Shown piece after piece: positions 31,514 to 40,707 of a stretch of DNA of 64,000 nucleotides. The DNA is from Actinomadura luzonensis (lineage in GTDB: Bacteria; Actinomycetota; Actinomycetes; Streptosporangiales; Streptosporangiaceae), in NCBI RefSeq assembly GCF_022664455.2, contig NZ_JAKRKC020000001.1, positions 6,143,001 through 6,207,000 on the forward strand. The letters run 5' to 3'. The position numbers and the translations under genes were made by a program. Below the pieces are notes generated by a model that was given only the letters and a program-made list of their open reading frames with translations, was not told where the DNA came from and made no database searches. Position 1 is the stretch's first letter, and each line of letters opens with the position of its first letter.

Positions 31514-33576
31514 ATGGCAGCTTCCCATCCGCTGACCGGCCCCTTCGTCGGAGCCCGCCCCTTCGACGAGCGCGATGAGGCGCTGTTCTTCGGACGACTC
31601 GACGAGGCCGCCGAGTTGGCCGGCCTCTGGCAGCGCAACCGGCTGACGATCCTGCACGCCGACCCGGCCTCGGGCAAGACGTCCCTGCTGCGGGCCGGCG
31701 TGATCCCCCGGCTGCGGGCGGAGCGCGCCCGCGTGCTGCCCATGGGGCGCGTCCTCGGCGAGCGCGTCTGGCCCGTCGCGGCCCTGCCCGAGCACAACCC
31801 GTACGTGCTCGGGCTGCTGTCCTCGTGGGCCGGCCTGCCCCCCACCGCGGTGGCCGGCCTGTCCGTCGAGGACTTCCTGCGCAAACGGCAGGGCTTCGAC
31901 CGTTTCGGCGCGCCGGCCCCGACGCTGGCGGTGATCGACCAGGCCGAGCGGTTCCTGCGCCAGTCCCCCGCCGACGAGCACGCCCGGCTCTGCTTCCTCG
32001 ACGAGCTGTTCGAGGCCGTCGCCCAGCGCCCCGACCTGCACCTGCTGCTGTCGGTGCGCACCGACTACCTCGACGACCTGCTGCGCGTCGTCAAGGGCTA
32101 CGACGGGCCCGCCTACACCGAGTTCGGGCTGCGGCCCCTCAGCCCGAAGGCCGCCGCCGACGTGGTGCGCCGCTCGATCCAGGCCACCGGCCACCCCACC
32201 GACGACGACCGGATCGAGGAGCTGGTCGAGGAGGTGCGCACGGTCAGGGACGACACGGGCCGCGTACGTGAGCGCACCGACGACGTCGACCCCCTCCTGC
32301 TGCAGATCGCCGGCCGGGGCTTATGGGGCGACCCGCCCGACCCGCGGCGTTTCGCCGAGGCGTCCCTGCGCGACGAGACCGACCAGGCGCTGCGCGACTT
32401 CTGCGGCGCGCGGCTGGCGGAGATCGCCGAGGAGCACGAGCTGCCGCCCGCGCGCTTCGCGGCCTGGATGCGGCGCGCGATCCTGCTCGACCCCGGGGCG
32501 CGGCAGGCCGTGCCCGCCCCCGTGACCGCCGCCGCGCTGTACGCGCTGGAGGACGACCACCTCATCGCGGCCCCGCAGCACAACGGCCTGCGCCTGCACC
32601 GGCCACGCCACCCGCGGCTGATGGCCCCGCTGCGGCAGCTCGACCCGGCGTTCTGGCCGCGCGAGCCCGCCGGCGCCGCCGCCCACCTGCGGGCGGCGGT
32701 GCGGGCCTGCCAGGAGGGTGACACCGGCCGGGCGCTCAGGAGCACCCGCAAGGCCGCCGACGCGTGCCCGCCCACGGCGCTGCGCCTGCGCGGCGACATC
32801 GAGACGATGTTCGGCAACATCGCGGCGACGTCGGCCGCGACCGCCCACGAGCGGACGCCCCCGGAGCAGGCGCCGCTGGAGGACGCGGCGCTGCGGGACA
32901 CGCCGCCGCAGGACGCGCTGGAGAAGGCGCCGCTGCAGGACGCGCCGCTGGAGGAGGCCGTCGCGCACTACCGCGAGGCCGCGCGCATCCACGAGGCGCT
33001 GGGCGACAACGCCGCGGTCGGCTGGCTGCTGACCGCGATCGGCCGCATCGCGCTGGACCGGGGCCGGCCCGCCCAGGCCGTGGAGGAGCTGCGCTCGGCC
33101 GTCGGCCGGGTGCCCGGCGACCCCATCGTGCAGACGGCGCTCGGGCAGGCGCTGTGGCAGGCCGGGCAGCCGGACGCGGCACTCGCCGTGCTGAGCGACG
33201 TGCTCCGCCGGGAGGCCGACACGCCCGAGGCGCGCCGCACGCGCGGCGAGTTCCTGGCCGACCTGGGCGACGCCGAGTCGGCGCTGCGGGACATCGGGCG
33301 CCTGCGCAGCCGGCGCGCCGCCCTTCCACCCGCGCGGCCCGCGCGCTGGCGCTGGCCAGCCTGTCGCGGCCCGAGCCGGCGGGCGGCGAGCTGGCCGCGG
33401 CCGTGGCGGACGCCGAGGACAACGGGCCGGTGCTGCTGCGGGCCGCCCGCGTGCACGAGCTCAGCGGCGACGTCCACGCGGCGGCCGAACTGGCCGACCG
33501 GGCGATCTCCGCGCGGCATCCGCCGCTGCCCGAGCACCAGCGGCGGGCGGCCAGGCAGATCCTGGAGAACGGTTGA
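31514..33576 (+). CDS. nSTAND1 ATPase with C-terminal TPR repeats, frameshifted near the end
   Basis: PFVGARPFDERDEALFFGR is the typical opening of the novel STAND NTPase 1 domain, with Walker A DPASGKTS (50-57) and a Walker B-like TLAVIDQAE. The C-terminal part has a degenerate repeat of A-P-L-(Q/E)-D (LEDAALRDTPPQDALEKAPL and neighbours) and TPR units (AVAHYREAARIHEALGDNAA, AVEELRSAVGRVPGDP, ALGQALWQAGQPDAALAVL). At about 33315-33330 homology moves to another frame (RRPSTRAARALALASLSRPE ... AARQILENG) that ends at 33576. A one-base loss in a GC run explains it. Without the shift the protein would read on to 33736 in nonsense. STAND NTPases of this class serve in signalling and conflict systems. 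Confidence 0.75.
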
Positions 33577-34184
33577 TCGCCGACACCGCGATGGTGGCGA
33601 TCATCACCGGCGGGGCGGCCATCGTGGCCGCGCTCTCGGGCGCGGGCTGGACCATGGCGACCGAGCGGCTGAAGGCCCGGCAGGCCGCCAGGGCCGCCGC
33701 CGAGCAGCGCGAGGAGGCCCGGGCGGAGAGCCGTGACGCCGCGTTGCGGGCCGCGTTCGCCGACGGCCAGTCGGCGGTGCTGAAGCTCGGGCTCACGGTC
33801 GGCATCTCGCTCGACATGCGGCGCGACAGCACCGCCCGGCTCGACGGCGAGGACCTGCCCGCCCAGTTCCGGCAGGCGCGCTCGGACTACTTCGCGGCCA
33901 AGGTCGCGCTCGAACGCCTGTGGCCGCTGTGCCCGCAGGAGGCGCACCCCCGGCTGGCCGAGCTGAGCGACGCCGTCACCGCGGCGTTCAGTTACGCCCG
34001 ATCTGTAGCAGGTCCGCACGCGCGGCCCGAGGACGTGGAGGGCTCGCTGCAGCGGAGCCTGCGCGCGCTGAGCGACCAGATCTTCCCGCCCGTGCCACCG
34101 CCCACCACCGGACCGCCCGCCACCGGACCGCCCGCCAACGGGCCGGCGGCTGGGGAAGGCGGCGACCGGCCGGCCTCATCATGA
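33573..34184 (+). CDS. Membrane-anchored helical protein of unknown function
   Basis: About 203 residues from TTG 33573, overlapping the nSTAND1 stop (TTGA); ATG 33591 is an alternative. One hydrophobic helix (about 6-26, MVAIITGGAAIVAALSGAGW) is followed by a long charged helix (TERLKARQAARAAAEQREEA and on) likely to be coiled coil, then a helical domain and a Pro-rich tail with the repeat T/A-GPPA. Its coupling to the nSTAND1 gene suggests a membrane partner for that ATPase. The last 197 bp overlap the convergent MFS gene. Unknown family. Confidence 0.6.
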   Translation: MIADTAMVAIITGGAAIVAALSGAGWTMATERLKARQAARAAAEQREEARAESRDAALRAAFADGQSAVLKLGLTVGISLDMRRDSTARLDGEDLPAQFRQARSDYFAAKVALERLWPLCPQEAHPRLAELSDAVTAAFSYARSVAGPHARPEDVEGSLQRSLRALSDQIFPPVPPPTTGPPATGPPANGPAAGEGGDRPASS

Positions 34185-35415
34185 ACGACACCATGACGGC
34201 GAGCGCCCCGATGACCACGGCGATCAGCGAGACCGCGTCCTCGGTGCCGAGCCGGGCGATGAGGTAGCCGCTGGCCAGGGCGCCGAGCGGCACCGCGCCG
34301 CCGGAGAAGAAGCGGCTCGCGCCGGTCACCCGGCCCTGGAGCTCCTTCGGCACCTCGTCGGCCTGGTAGACGGCGAGCGCCACGTTGATGTGCGCGCCGG
34401 TGAAGCCGATGCCGCCCCAGGCCAGCGGGAGCACGACGGCGACGTACAGCAGGCCGCCGTGGTCGAGCACGGCCAGCGCGAGGGTCATGGCCAGCCACGA
34501 CCAGACGCACACCACGATCACCCGGCGGGCGCTCGACGTGCGCTGCAGCCGGGAGGCCGTGACGGAGCCGAGCACGCCGCCGCAGCCGGTGGCCGCGATC
34601 AGGCAGCCGATCACCAGGCTCGGCAGGTGCTGCTGGTGGGCCAGCAGCACCAGGACGAGGCCGAGCGTCTGGAAGAAGAAGTTGGCCAGCGCGCAGACCA
34701 GCAGCACCCGGATCAGGAAGCGGTCGCGGCGCAGGAACGCGAAGCCGGCGCGCAGCTCGCGCAGCAGCGTGGCGGCCTGCAGCGCGGGCCTGGCCGTGTG
34801 GGGCTGCACCCAGTCCTTGCCCATCCTGAGCAGCGCGGTGACCGACAGGGCCGAGACCAGCGCGTCCACGGCGAACGACAGCGAGCGGTGCAGGTCGAAC
34901 AGGAACCCGCCGAGCGGCCGGCCCAGCAGCGCGGCCACGTGCACGCGGACCTCGTTCCTGCCCATCGCGCCGGGCAGCTCCTCGCGCGGGACGATCCGCG
35001 GCACCACGGTCGTCTGGGCCGTGGTGAAGAAGACCAGGCAGACGCCCTGGGCGGCGACGACCAGGGGCAGCAGGACCGTCACGCCGCCCATGGCGAAGAC
35101 GCCGACGGTCAGCAGCGCGGCCAGCGCCGCCCGCGTCGCGAGGCTGACGATCATGACGCGGCGCCGGTCGAGGTAGTCGACCAGCACGCCCACGGGCAGC
35201 GACAGCAGGATGCGCGGCAGGGTGGCCGCCGCGGTGACCCAGCCGGCGAACACCGGCGAGCCCGTCAGCGACAGGGCCAGCAGCGGAGCGGCGAGCAGAG
35301 CGTTGACCGACCCGAACTGCGTAGCGGCGGACGCGCTCCACAGCAGGTTGAAATCGCGTCTCCAGGGTGCGCGCCCGCGTGCGGCGGGCGGCCCGCTCTC
35401 CGTGCTGCCGGTCAC
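33988..35415 (-). CDS. MFS exporter (MFS_3/enterobactin-exporter-like)
   Basis: About 475 residues from GTG 35415, chosen because a GGGAGC site precedes it and the first helix region (RRDFNLLWSASAATQFGSVN) follows closely. ALSLTGSPVFAGWVTAAATLPRILLSLPVGVLVDYLDRRRVMI is the motif A region of the MFS_3 family. The helices end near MRPAGRRLPQPP; the remaining roughly 65 residues are Arg/Ala-rich and encoded antisense to the end of the 33573 gene, so they look like a read-through extension. Exporters of this type often move peptides, siderophores or antibiotics, and this one could serve the adjacent RiPP system. Confidence 0.82.
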   Translation of the reverse strand: MTGSTESGPPAARGRAPWRRDFNLLWSASAATQFGSVNALLAAPLLALSLTGSPVFAGWVTAAATLPRILLSLPVGVLVDYLDRRRVMIVSLATRAALAALLTVGVFAMGGVTVLLPLVVAAQGVCLVFFTTAQTTVVPRIVPREELPGAMGRNEVRVHVAALLGRPLGGFLFDLHRSLSFAVDALVSALSVTALLRMGKDWVQPHTARPALQAATLLRELRAGFAFLRRDRFLIRVLLVCALANFFFQTLGLVLVLLAHQQHLPSLVIGCLIAATGCGGVLGSVTASRLQRTSSARRVIVVCVWSWLAMTLALAVLDHGGLLYVAVVLPLAWGGIGFTGAHINVALAVYQADEVPKELQGRVTGASRFFSGGAVPLGALASGYLIARLGTEDAVSLIAVVIGALAVMVSFMMRPAGRRLPQPPARWRAVRWRAVRWWAVARAGRSGRSARAGSAAASPPRPRAARADLLQIGRN

Positions 35416-35643
35416 CTCTATCGTTGCTCCCAAGGCGCCCAAGCAGTGTGCGCTGGCCAGGATGGATCGTCGGTGTGCCCTCTCAGGGAACACCCCGGCG
35501 CGGGCACCTGGCAGTGCCCATGGACGGTGATCGTACAGGTATTTGGTCCTTGGCACATCGGTGTCTCAGCTCTTGCCGGGTCAAGGTTCTGCCTGGCCGT
35601 CGGAGCGGGGCGGCGCCCGTTCCCATGCCCATGACCTGCGCGA

Positions 35644-36072
35644 TCAGTCCTGCCGTCGGCCTCGGCCAGGAACGCCCGTGTAGTCGAAGGTGTAGGAGTG
35701 GCCGCCGTCGGGCCCGATGACGATGGACATCTCGCCGCGCAGCCCGGCCAGCTCCCCGGTCGCCGAGTCCGGCACCACCGACACGCGGAGCGACTGCTCG
35801 CCCCGGTCGCTGACCGCGTTGTGCTGCACCACGAAGCTGCCCGGCCGGCCGTCCAGGGTGCCCTCGATCCGCTCCAGCGCCACGTACGAGCGCGACTCCT
35901 CCACCGGTGTGGAGGCCACCATGAGGGTGACGAGGCTGGTGCCGGTCAGGTCTCCGTGGAAGGTCTTGGTCATGGTCACGAGGCCGAGCGAGACGCCGTC
36001 GCGGTCCTCGTAGGGGGCTTTGGCGTCCCAGTTCGCGGTGTCGAAGGTTCCTTTGGCGGTCATGGTGACCAT
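35644..36072 (-). CDS. DUF3224 domain protein
   Basis: 142 residues; ATG 36063 (MTAKGTFDTANWD) may be the true start. AKGTFDTANWDAKAPYED, LGLVTMTKTFHGDLTGTSLV, and GRPGSFVVQHNAV are the hallmark motifs of DUF3224, a beta-barrel family of unknown function common in actinomycetes. It is a lone gene 27 bp downstream of the LLM gene on the same strand and may be cotranscribed with it. The 229 bp between it and the MFS start (35416-35643) hold no gene I can support. Confidence 0.88.
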   Translation of the reverse strand: MVTMTAKGTFDTANWDAKAPYEDRDGVSLGLVTMTKTFHGDLTGTSLVTLMVASTPVEESRSYVALERIEGTLDGRPGSFVVQHNAVSDRGEQSLRVSVVPDSATGELAGLRGEMSIVIGPDGGHSYTFDYTGVPGRGRRQD

Positions 36073-36099
36073 GGTGCGGGAGGTACCTGTCAGATCCCG

Positions 36100-36882
36100 T
36101 CAGGTTCCGGCGAGGAGTTCCACGACCGGCGCGAACGCCTCCAGGTACTGGGCGTTGACCGACACGTACGACACGCCGAGCCGGTCCCGGCGGCGGCGCA
36201 GCGTGTCGGCCATCTCGGCGGGCGTGCCGCGCAGCAGGCCGGTGGCGTCGGGGCCGAGCGGGCCGAGCCAGGCGGGCGGCTCGCCGCCGGCGGACACCAG
36301 GTTCATGGCCAGCTCCAGGCCGTGGAAGCGGTCGCCGGCCAGCTCGTACAGCTCGTCGAGGCGGGCCGCCACCTGCTCCTCGGTGAAGTGCGGCGGGACG
36401 CCGAGCGCGATCGTGGCGGCCTTGGCGGCGGCCAGCCGCAGCAGCCGGGTGCCGGAGGCGGCGATGAGGACCGGCACGTCCTTGGCCGCGGCGGCGACGG
36501 CGTCCACGGTGTCCTCCAGCCGCCTGATCCGCTCGCCTGGGGTGCCGAAGGGCAGGCCCAGCTCGGTGGCGTCGTGCTCGGCGTCCGGGCGGCCGGCGCC
36601 GAGGCCCAGCTCGAAGCGCCCGCCGGAGAGGGCGTCGAGGGTGGCGGTCTCCCACGCGACGGCGCGCGGCGTGCGGTTGGCGACGCTCAGCACGTACGTC
36701 CCGACGCGCAGCCGGGTGGTGGCCGCGGCGGCGGCCGCCGCGGCGCTGAACGGCGAGAACGTGCCGAGCGTGTCCGGCACCAGCAGCGTGGCGTAGCCCA
36801 GGGCCTCGGCCCGCCGGGCCAGGCCGCACCAGTCGGGGGCTCGTCCGGCGACCGCGCCGAACCTGAACGGGTGATCGGTCAT
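36100..36882 (-). CDS. LLM-class F420-dependent oxidoreductase
   Basis: 260 residues from ATG 36882 (MTDHPFRFGAVAGRAPDW). ARRAEALGYATLLVPDTL, VGTYVLSVANRTPRAVAWETATLDALSGGRFELGLGAGRPDAE in pieces, and VPVLIAASGTRLLRLAA are typical of luciferase-like enzymes of the TIGR03621 F420 subgroup. They reduce or oxidise small molecules with coenzyme F420, consistent with an actinomycete host. Substrate unknown. Confidence 0.88.
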   Translation of the reverse strand: MTDHPFRFGAVAGRAPDWCGLARRAEALGYATLLVPDTLGTFSPFSAAAAAAAATTRLRVGTYVLSVANRTPRAVAWETATLDALSGGRFELGLGAGRPDAEHDATELGLPFGTPGERIRRLEDTVDAVAAAAKDVPVLIAASGTRLLRLAAAKAATIALGVPPHFTEEQVAARLDELYELAGDRFHGLELAMNLVSAGGEPPAWLGPLGPDATGLLRGTPAEMADTLRRRRDRLGVSYVSVNAQYLEAFAPVVELLAGT

Positions 36883-36972
36883 GCCCCAACGATCGCCGAC
36901 GGGCGGCCCCGGCACATCGTCCCGGGGACCGGTGACCGGCTACGCCCGCGGACGCAGCCCCGGCCCGCCCCG

Positions 36973-38181
36973 CTACTCCCCCAGCAGTACGCGGGTGAAG
37001 TCGTTGCCGAACTTGCCCGCCGGGTCCAGCCGCCGGACGAGCGATCGGAACCGTTCCGGGCAGGCCGGCCACCGGGTGAACAGCTTGCCCCAGTGCGGCC
37101 GCGGCTCGAACGGCGCCAGCGTCTCCTCCACCAGCTCCAGCACCGGCCGCACGGCCTCGGGGTCCTTGACCCAGGTGAAGTGGATGCCGACGCTGTCGCG
37201 CCCGTGGAAGGGGCTGAGCCACAGGTCGTCGGCGGCGATCGTGCGCACCTCGGAGATCTGGAGCACCGGCCGGATGCGCTCGCCGATCGCGTACAGCTCG
37301 CGCAGCGCCTTGACGGCGTGCTCGCGCGGCAGGATCAGCTCCGACTGCAGTTCGTTCCCCGCGCCGCTGGGCTCGAAGTCGGCGCGGAAGTGCGGCAGCC
37401 GCTCGTGCCAGGGGCCGGGCACGCCGAGCTGCTGGGTGCAGGGGTCGGCGGGCATGGTCGGCAGCGGGTGGCGGGGCCGGTCGGCAGGGCGGGTGCCGTA
37501 CCAGTCGGCCTCGTCCAGCGCGTCGGCGCGCTTGAGCCAGACGCGGGTCTCGCGCCAGTCGGTGAAGAGGCTGACGCTGTGGCCGGCGGCCATGATCTCG
37601 TCGAAGTGCGCCAGCGCCTCGACCGGCAGCCCCTCGCGGACGTACTGGCGCAGCTCGAAGGCGGGCACCAGGTCGAGCGTGAGCGAGGTGACGACGCCGA
37701 GCGCGCCGAGCGCCACCACCGCGCCCGGGAAGTCGGCGTCGCCGCGCGCGAGGGTGAGGGTCGAGCCGTCGGCGGTGACGAGGTCGAGCGCGGACACGGC
37801 GGCGGCGAGGCCCGGGATGCGGTCGCCGGAGCCGTGGGTGCCGGTCGCGACCGAGCCGGCCACGGAGATGTGCGGCAGCGAGGCCATGTTCGCCAGCGCG
37901 AAGCCGTGCTCGTTCAGGTGGGCGGCGAGCCGCGCGTACGTCGTGCGCGCCGGCACCCGCACCCGGGCGGCGGCGCTGTCGATCTCGACGGCGTCCGGCA
38001 TGCGGTCGAGGATCACGAGGTCGCCGGTGGTGTCGGCGACGTCGTTGAAGGAGTGGCCGCTCCCCAGCGCCCGCACCCGGGTGCCGGCGGCGACGAGCCG
38101 CCGCAGCTCGTCGAGCGAGGAGGGGTGATGAACAGCACTTGCCCGGAATGCGGTGTTTCCTGCCCAGTTGGTCAGCGTCAC
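36973..38181 (-). CDS. FAD-binding alditol/xylitol oxidase-like protein
   Basis: 402 residues. RALGSGHSFNDVADT contains His43, at the place where alditol oxidase (AldO) links FAD covalently. LANMASLPHISVAGSVATGTHGSG is the PP-type FAD domain, and RPHWGKLFT near the C-terminus is the conserved active-site strand of the D-arabinono-lactone oxidase/AldO domain. AldO oxidises xylitol, sorbitol and related polyols to aldoses with H2O2 release. Its location a few hundred bases from araBDA fits pentitol use, but a family member acting on another polyol cannot be excluded. Confidence 0.85.
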   Translation of the reverse strand: MTLTNWAGNTAFRASAVHHPSSLDELRRLVAAGTRVRALGSGHSFNDVADTTGDLVILDRMPDAVEIDSAAARVRVPARTTYARLAAHLNEHGFALANMASLPHISVAGSVATGTHGSGDRIPGLAAAVSALDLVTADGSTLTLARGDADFPGAVVALGALGVVTSLTLDLVPAFELRQYVREGLPVEALAHFDEIMAAGHSVSLFTDWRETRVWLKRADALDEADWYGTRPADRPRHPLPTMPADPCTQQLGVPGPWHERLPHFRADFEPSGAGNELQSELILPREHAVKALRELYAIGERIRPVLQISEVRTIAADDLWLSPFHGRDSVGIHFTWVKDPEAVRPVLELVEETLAPFEPRPHWGKLFTRWPACPERFRSLVRRLDPAGKFGNDFTRVLLGE

Positions 38182-38261
38182 GGCCTTACCTTCCCACAGA
38201 TCACGCTTGTCAGCCCGGCCGGGTGCCGCTAGTTTCGTCTGGCCGCTGACGGAGGTCCGCC

Positions 38262-38606
38262 ATGCTGTACCTGTACGAGGCCATCAGCCTCATCACGCTC
38301 GTGCTCTGGCTCTACTGCCTCTTCGACGTGATCACCACGCCCGAGCCGCTGTGCCGCAACCTGCCCAAGATGCTCTGGCTGGTGATCGTGTTCCTGGCGC
38401 CGCTGGTGGGCTCGCTCGTGTGGCTGGCCGCCGGCCGCCCCGAGCGGCGCCCGCAGGAGCGGCCCAGCGCCTTCCCCGAGTACGACCGCCCGGGCCGCTT
38501 CGCCGCCGCCAACCCCGACGACGACGAGGAGTTCCTGCGCCGCTGCCGCGAACGCGCGGAGGAGCAGCGCAGGAACGCCCCGAAGAGGCCCGCCGAGGAG
38601 GGTTAG
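38262..38606 (+). CDS. PLDc_N-domain small membrane protein
   Basis: 114 residues. Two hydrophobic helices (about 3-25 and 38-60) with the sequence LYCLFDVITTPEPLCRNLPKMLWLVIVFLAPLVGSLVWLAAGR match the phospholipase D N-terminal-like (PLDc_N) domain, followed by a charged tail. Stand-alone PLDc_N proteins are common in actinomycetes and of unknown role. The stop interlocks with the araA stop (four-base convergent overlap at 38603-38606). Confidence 0.88.
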   Translation: MLYLYEAISLITLVLWLYCLFDVITTPEPLCRNLPKMLWLVIVFLAPLVGSLVWLAAGRPERRPQERPSAFPEYDRPGRFAAANPDDDEEFLRRCRERAEEQRRNAPKRPAEEG

Positions 38607-40057
38607 AAGCCCTGGGCCAGGCGGTAGTACGCCTGGTTCCAGCGCAGCTCCTTGGTGAAGCGCTCGGTGGTGGTCTCGGCGTCGATGACGACCAGCTCCA
38701 CGCCCAGCATCTCGGCCAGGTCGGTCAGCTCCTCGCGGCTGACGGCCATGGTGAGCACGGTGTGGTGCGGCGCGCCCGCCGTGAGCCACGACTCGGTGGA
38801 CGTGCGCAGGTTGGGGCGGGGGCTCCAGACCGCGCGGGCCACCGGCAGCTTCGGCAGCGGCTGGGGCGGCGCCACGACGTCGATCTCGTTGGCCACCAGG
38901 CGGAACCGGTCGCCCATGTCGGCCAGGCCCACCACGATGCCGGGGCCGGGGGCCGCGTCGAACACCAGCCGCACCGGGTCCTCCCGGCCGCCGATGCCGA
39001 GCGGGTGGATCTCGCAGGACGGCGTGTCCGCGGCGATCGACGGGCAGACCTCCAGCATGTGCGCGCCGAGGATCAGCTCGTTGCCGGGCGTCAGGTCGTA
39101 GGTGTAGTCCTCCATGAACGACGTGCCGCCCGGCGACATCGACTTGAGCGTGCGCAGCAGCACGGAGGTCTTCCAGTCGCCCTCGCCGCCGAAGCCGTAG
39201 CCGTCGGCCATGAGCCGCTGCACGGCCAGGCCGGGGAGCTGGCGCAGGCCGCCGAGGTCCTCGAAGTTCGTGGTGAACGCCCGGTAGCCGCCGGCCTCCA
39301 GGAAGCCGCGCAGGCCCAGCTCGATGCGGGCCGCGTAACGCAGCGACTCGGTGCGCTCGCCGAGCAGCTCGGGGGCCACCCGGTACTGCTCCTCGTACTC
39401 CTTGACCAGCGCGGAGACGTCCGCGTCGGCCACCTCGTCCACGGCGGCGACCAGGTCGTTGACGCCGTAGGTGTTGACCGAGACGCCGAAGCGGAGCTGC
39501 GCCTCGACCTTGTCGCCCTCGGTGACGGCCACGTCGCGCATGTTGTCGCCGAAGCGCACCAGCTTGAGCTGCCGGACCTCGGCCAGGCCCTGGGCGGCGC
39601 GCGTCCAGGACAGGATCCGCTCGCCCACCACCGGGTCGCTGACGTGCCCGGCGACGGTCTTGCGCGGCACGCCGAGCCGGGTCTGCACGAACCCGAACTC
39701 GCGGTCGCCGTGCGCGGCCTGGTTGAGGTTCATGAAGTCCATGTCGATGGTCGCCCACGGCAGCTCGACGTTGGCCTGCGTGTGCAGGTGCAGCAGCGGC
39801 TTGCGCAGCGCGTCGAGGCCGGCGATCCACATCTTGGCCGGGGAGAAGGTGTGCATCCAGGCGATCATGCCGGCGCACGAGTCGTCCGCGTTGGCCTCCA
39901 GCATCACGCGCCGGATCGCGGCGGCGTCCGTGAGCACGGGCTTCCACTCGACCGGGACGGGAAGCTGCTCGGCGATGCGCTGGGACTGCTCGGCCACCTG
40001 GCGGAGCGTGTCCTCGCCGTACAGCCCCTGGCTGCCGGTCAGAAACCAGATCTTCAA
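38603..40057 (-). CDS. araA: L-arabinose isomerase
   Basis: 484 residues from TTG 40057, which has AGAGGAG upstream and overlaps the araD stop (TTGA). KIWFLTGSQGLYGEDTL is the canonical AraA start. Metal and catalytic residues appear in order: Glu in GEGDWKTS, Glu in SFMEDYTYD, His in ILGAHMLEVCPSI and His in GAPHHTVL. It converts L-arabinose to L-ribulose as the first step of the bacterial arabinose pathway. It is third in the araB-araD-araA operon controlled by the LacI-type operator at araB. Confidence 0.96.
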   Translation of the reverse strand: MKIWFLTGSQGLYGEDTLRQVAEQSQRIAEQLPVPVEWKPVLTDAAAIRRVMLEANADDSCAGMIAWMHTFSPAKMWIAGLDALRKPLLHLHTQANVELPWATIDMDFMNLNQAAHGDREFGFVQTRLGVPRKTVAGHVSDPVVGERILSWTRAAQGLAEVRQLKLVRFGDNMRDVAVTEGDKVEAQLRFGVSVNTYGVNDLVAAVDEVADADVSALVKEYEEQYRVAPELLGERTESLRYAARIELGLRGFLEAGGYRAFTTNFEDLGGLRQLPGLAVQRLMADGYGFGGEGDWKTSVLLRTLKSMSPGGTSFMEDYTYDLTPGNELILGAHMLEVCPSIAADTPSCEIHPLGIGGREDPVRLVFDAAPGPGIVVGLADMGDRFRLVANEIDVVAPPQPLPKLPVARAVWSPRPNLRTSTESWLTAGAPHHTVLTMAVSREELTDLAEMLGVELVVIDAETTTERFTKELRWNQAYYRLAQGF

Positions 40058-40707
40058 CGCGGGCTCCTCTGTCCGTAGACGTTCTGGTAACGGTCGTACA
40101 GGCGGTCGATGTCGTCCTGCGCGATGGGCAGCGGCTCGCCGAGCTGGCGGGCCACGTGGACGGTGCGGGCCACGTCCTCGCACATGACGGCGGCCTTCAC
40201 CGCGGCCTTGGCGTCCTTGCCGATGGTGAACACGCCGTGGTTGCGCATGAGGACCGCCTTGGAGCGGTGTCCCTTGAGCGTCTCGACGATGCCCTGGCCG
40301 ATCGAGTCGTCGCCGATGAGCGCGAACGGCCCGACCGGGATCTCGCCGCCGAACTCGTCGGCCATCGCGGTCAGCACGCAGGGGATCGCCTCGCCGCGGG
40401 CGGCCCAGGCCGAGGCGTACGTCGAGTGGGTGTGCACGACGCCGCCGACCTCGGGCATGTTGCGGTAGACGTAGGCGTGCGCCGCGGTGTCGCTGGACGG
40501 GGCGTGCTCGCCCTCCACGAGGTTGCCGTCGAGGTCGCACACCACCATGTTCTCGGGCGTCAGCTCGTCGTAGGAGACGCCGGAGGGCTTGATGACGAAC
40601 AGGTCCTCGCCGGGGACGCGGCCGGAGACGTTGCCGGCGGTCCACACCACCAGGTTGTAACGCACCAGCTCGGCGTGCAGAGCGGCGACGTGTTCTCTGA
40701 TGTTCAC
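40054..40707 (-). CDS. araD: L-ribulose-5-phosphate 4-epimerase
   Basis: 217 residues from GTG 40707, overlapping the araB stop by four bases (GTGA). Class II aldolase-fold motifs: WTAGNVSGRVPG, FVIKPSGVSYDEL, the zinc ligands in VHTHSTYASAWA and LMRNHGVFTIG. It converts L-ribulose 5-phosphate to D-xylulose 5-phosphate, feeding the pentose phosphate pathway. The position between araB and araA with coupled translation supports L-ribulose use. Confidence 0.95.
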   Translation of the reverse strand: MNIREHVAALHAELVRYNLVVWTAGNVSGRVPGEDLFVIKPSGVSYDELTPENMVVCDLDGNLVEGEHAPSSDTAAHAYVYRNMPEVGGVVHTHSTYASAWAARGEAIPCVLTAMADEFGGEIPVGPFALIGDDSIGQGIVETLKGHRSKAVLMRNHGVFTIGKDAKAAVKAAVMCEDVARTVHVARQLGEPLPIAQDDIDRLYDRYQNVYGQRSPR

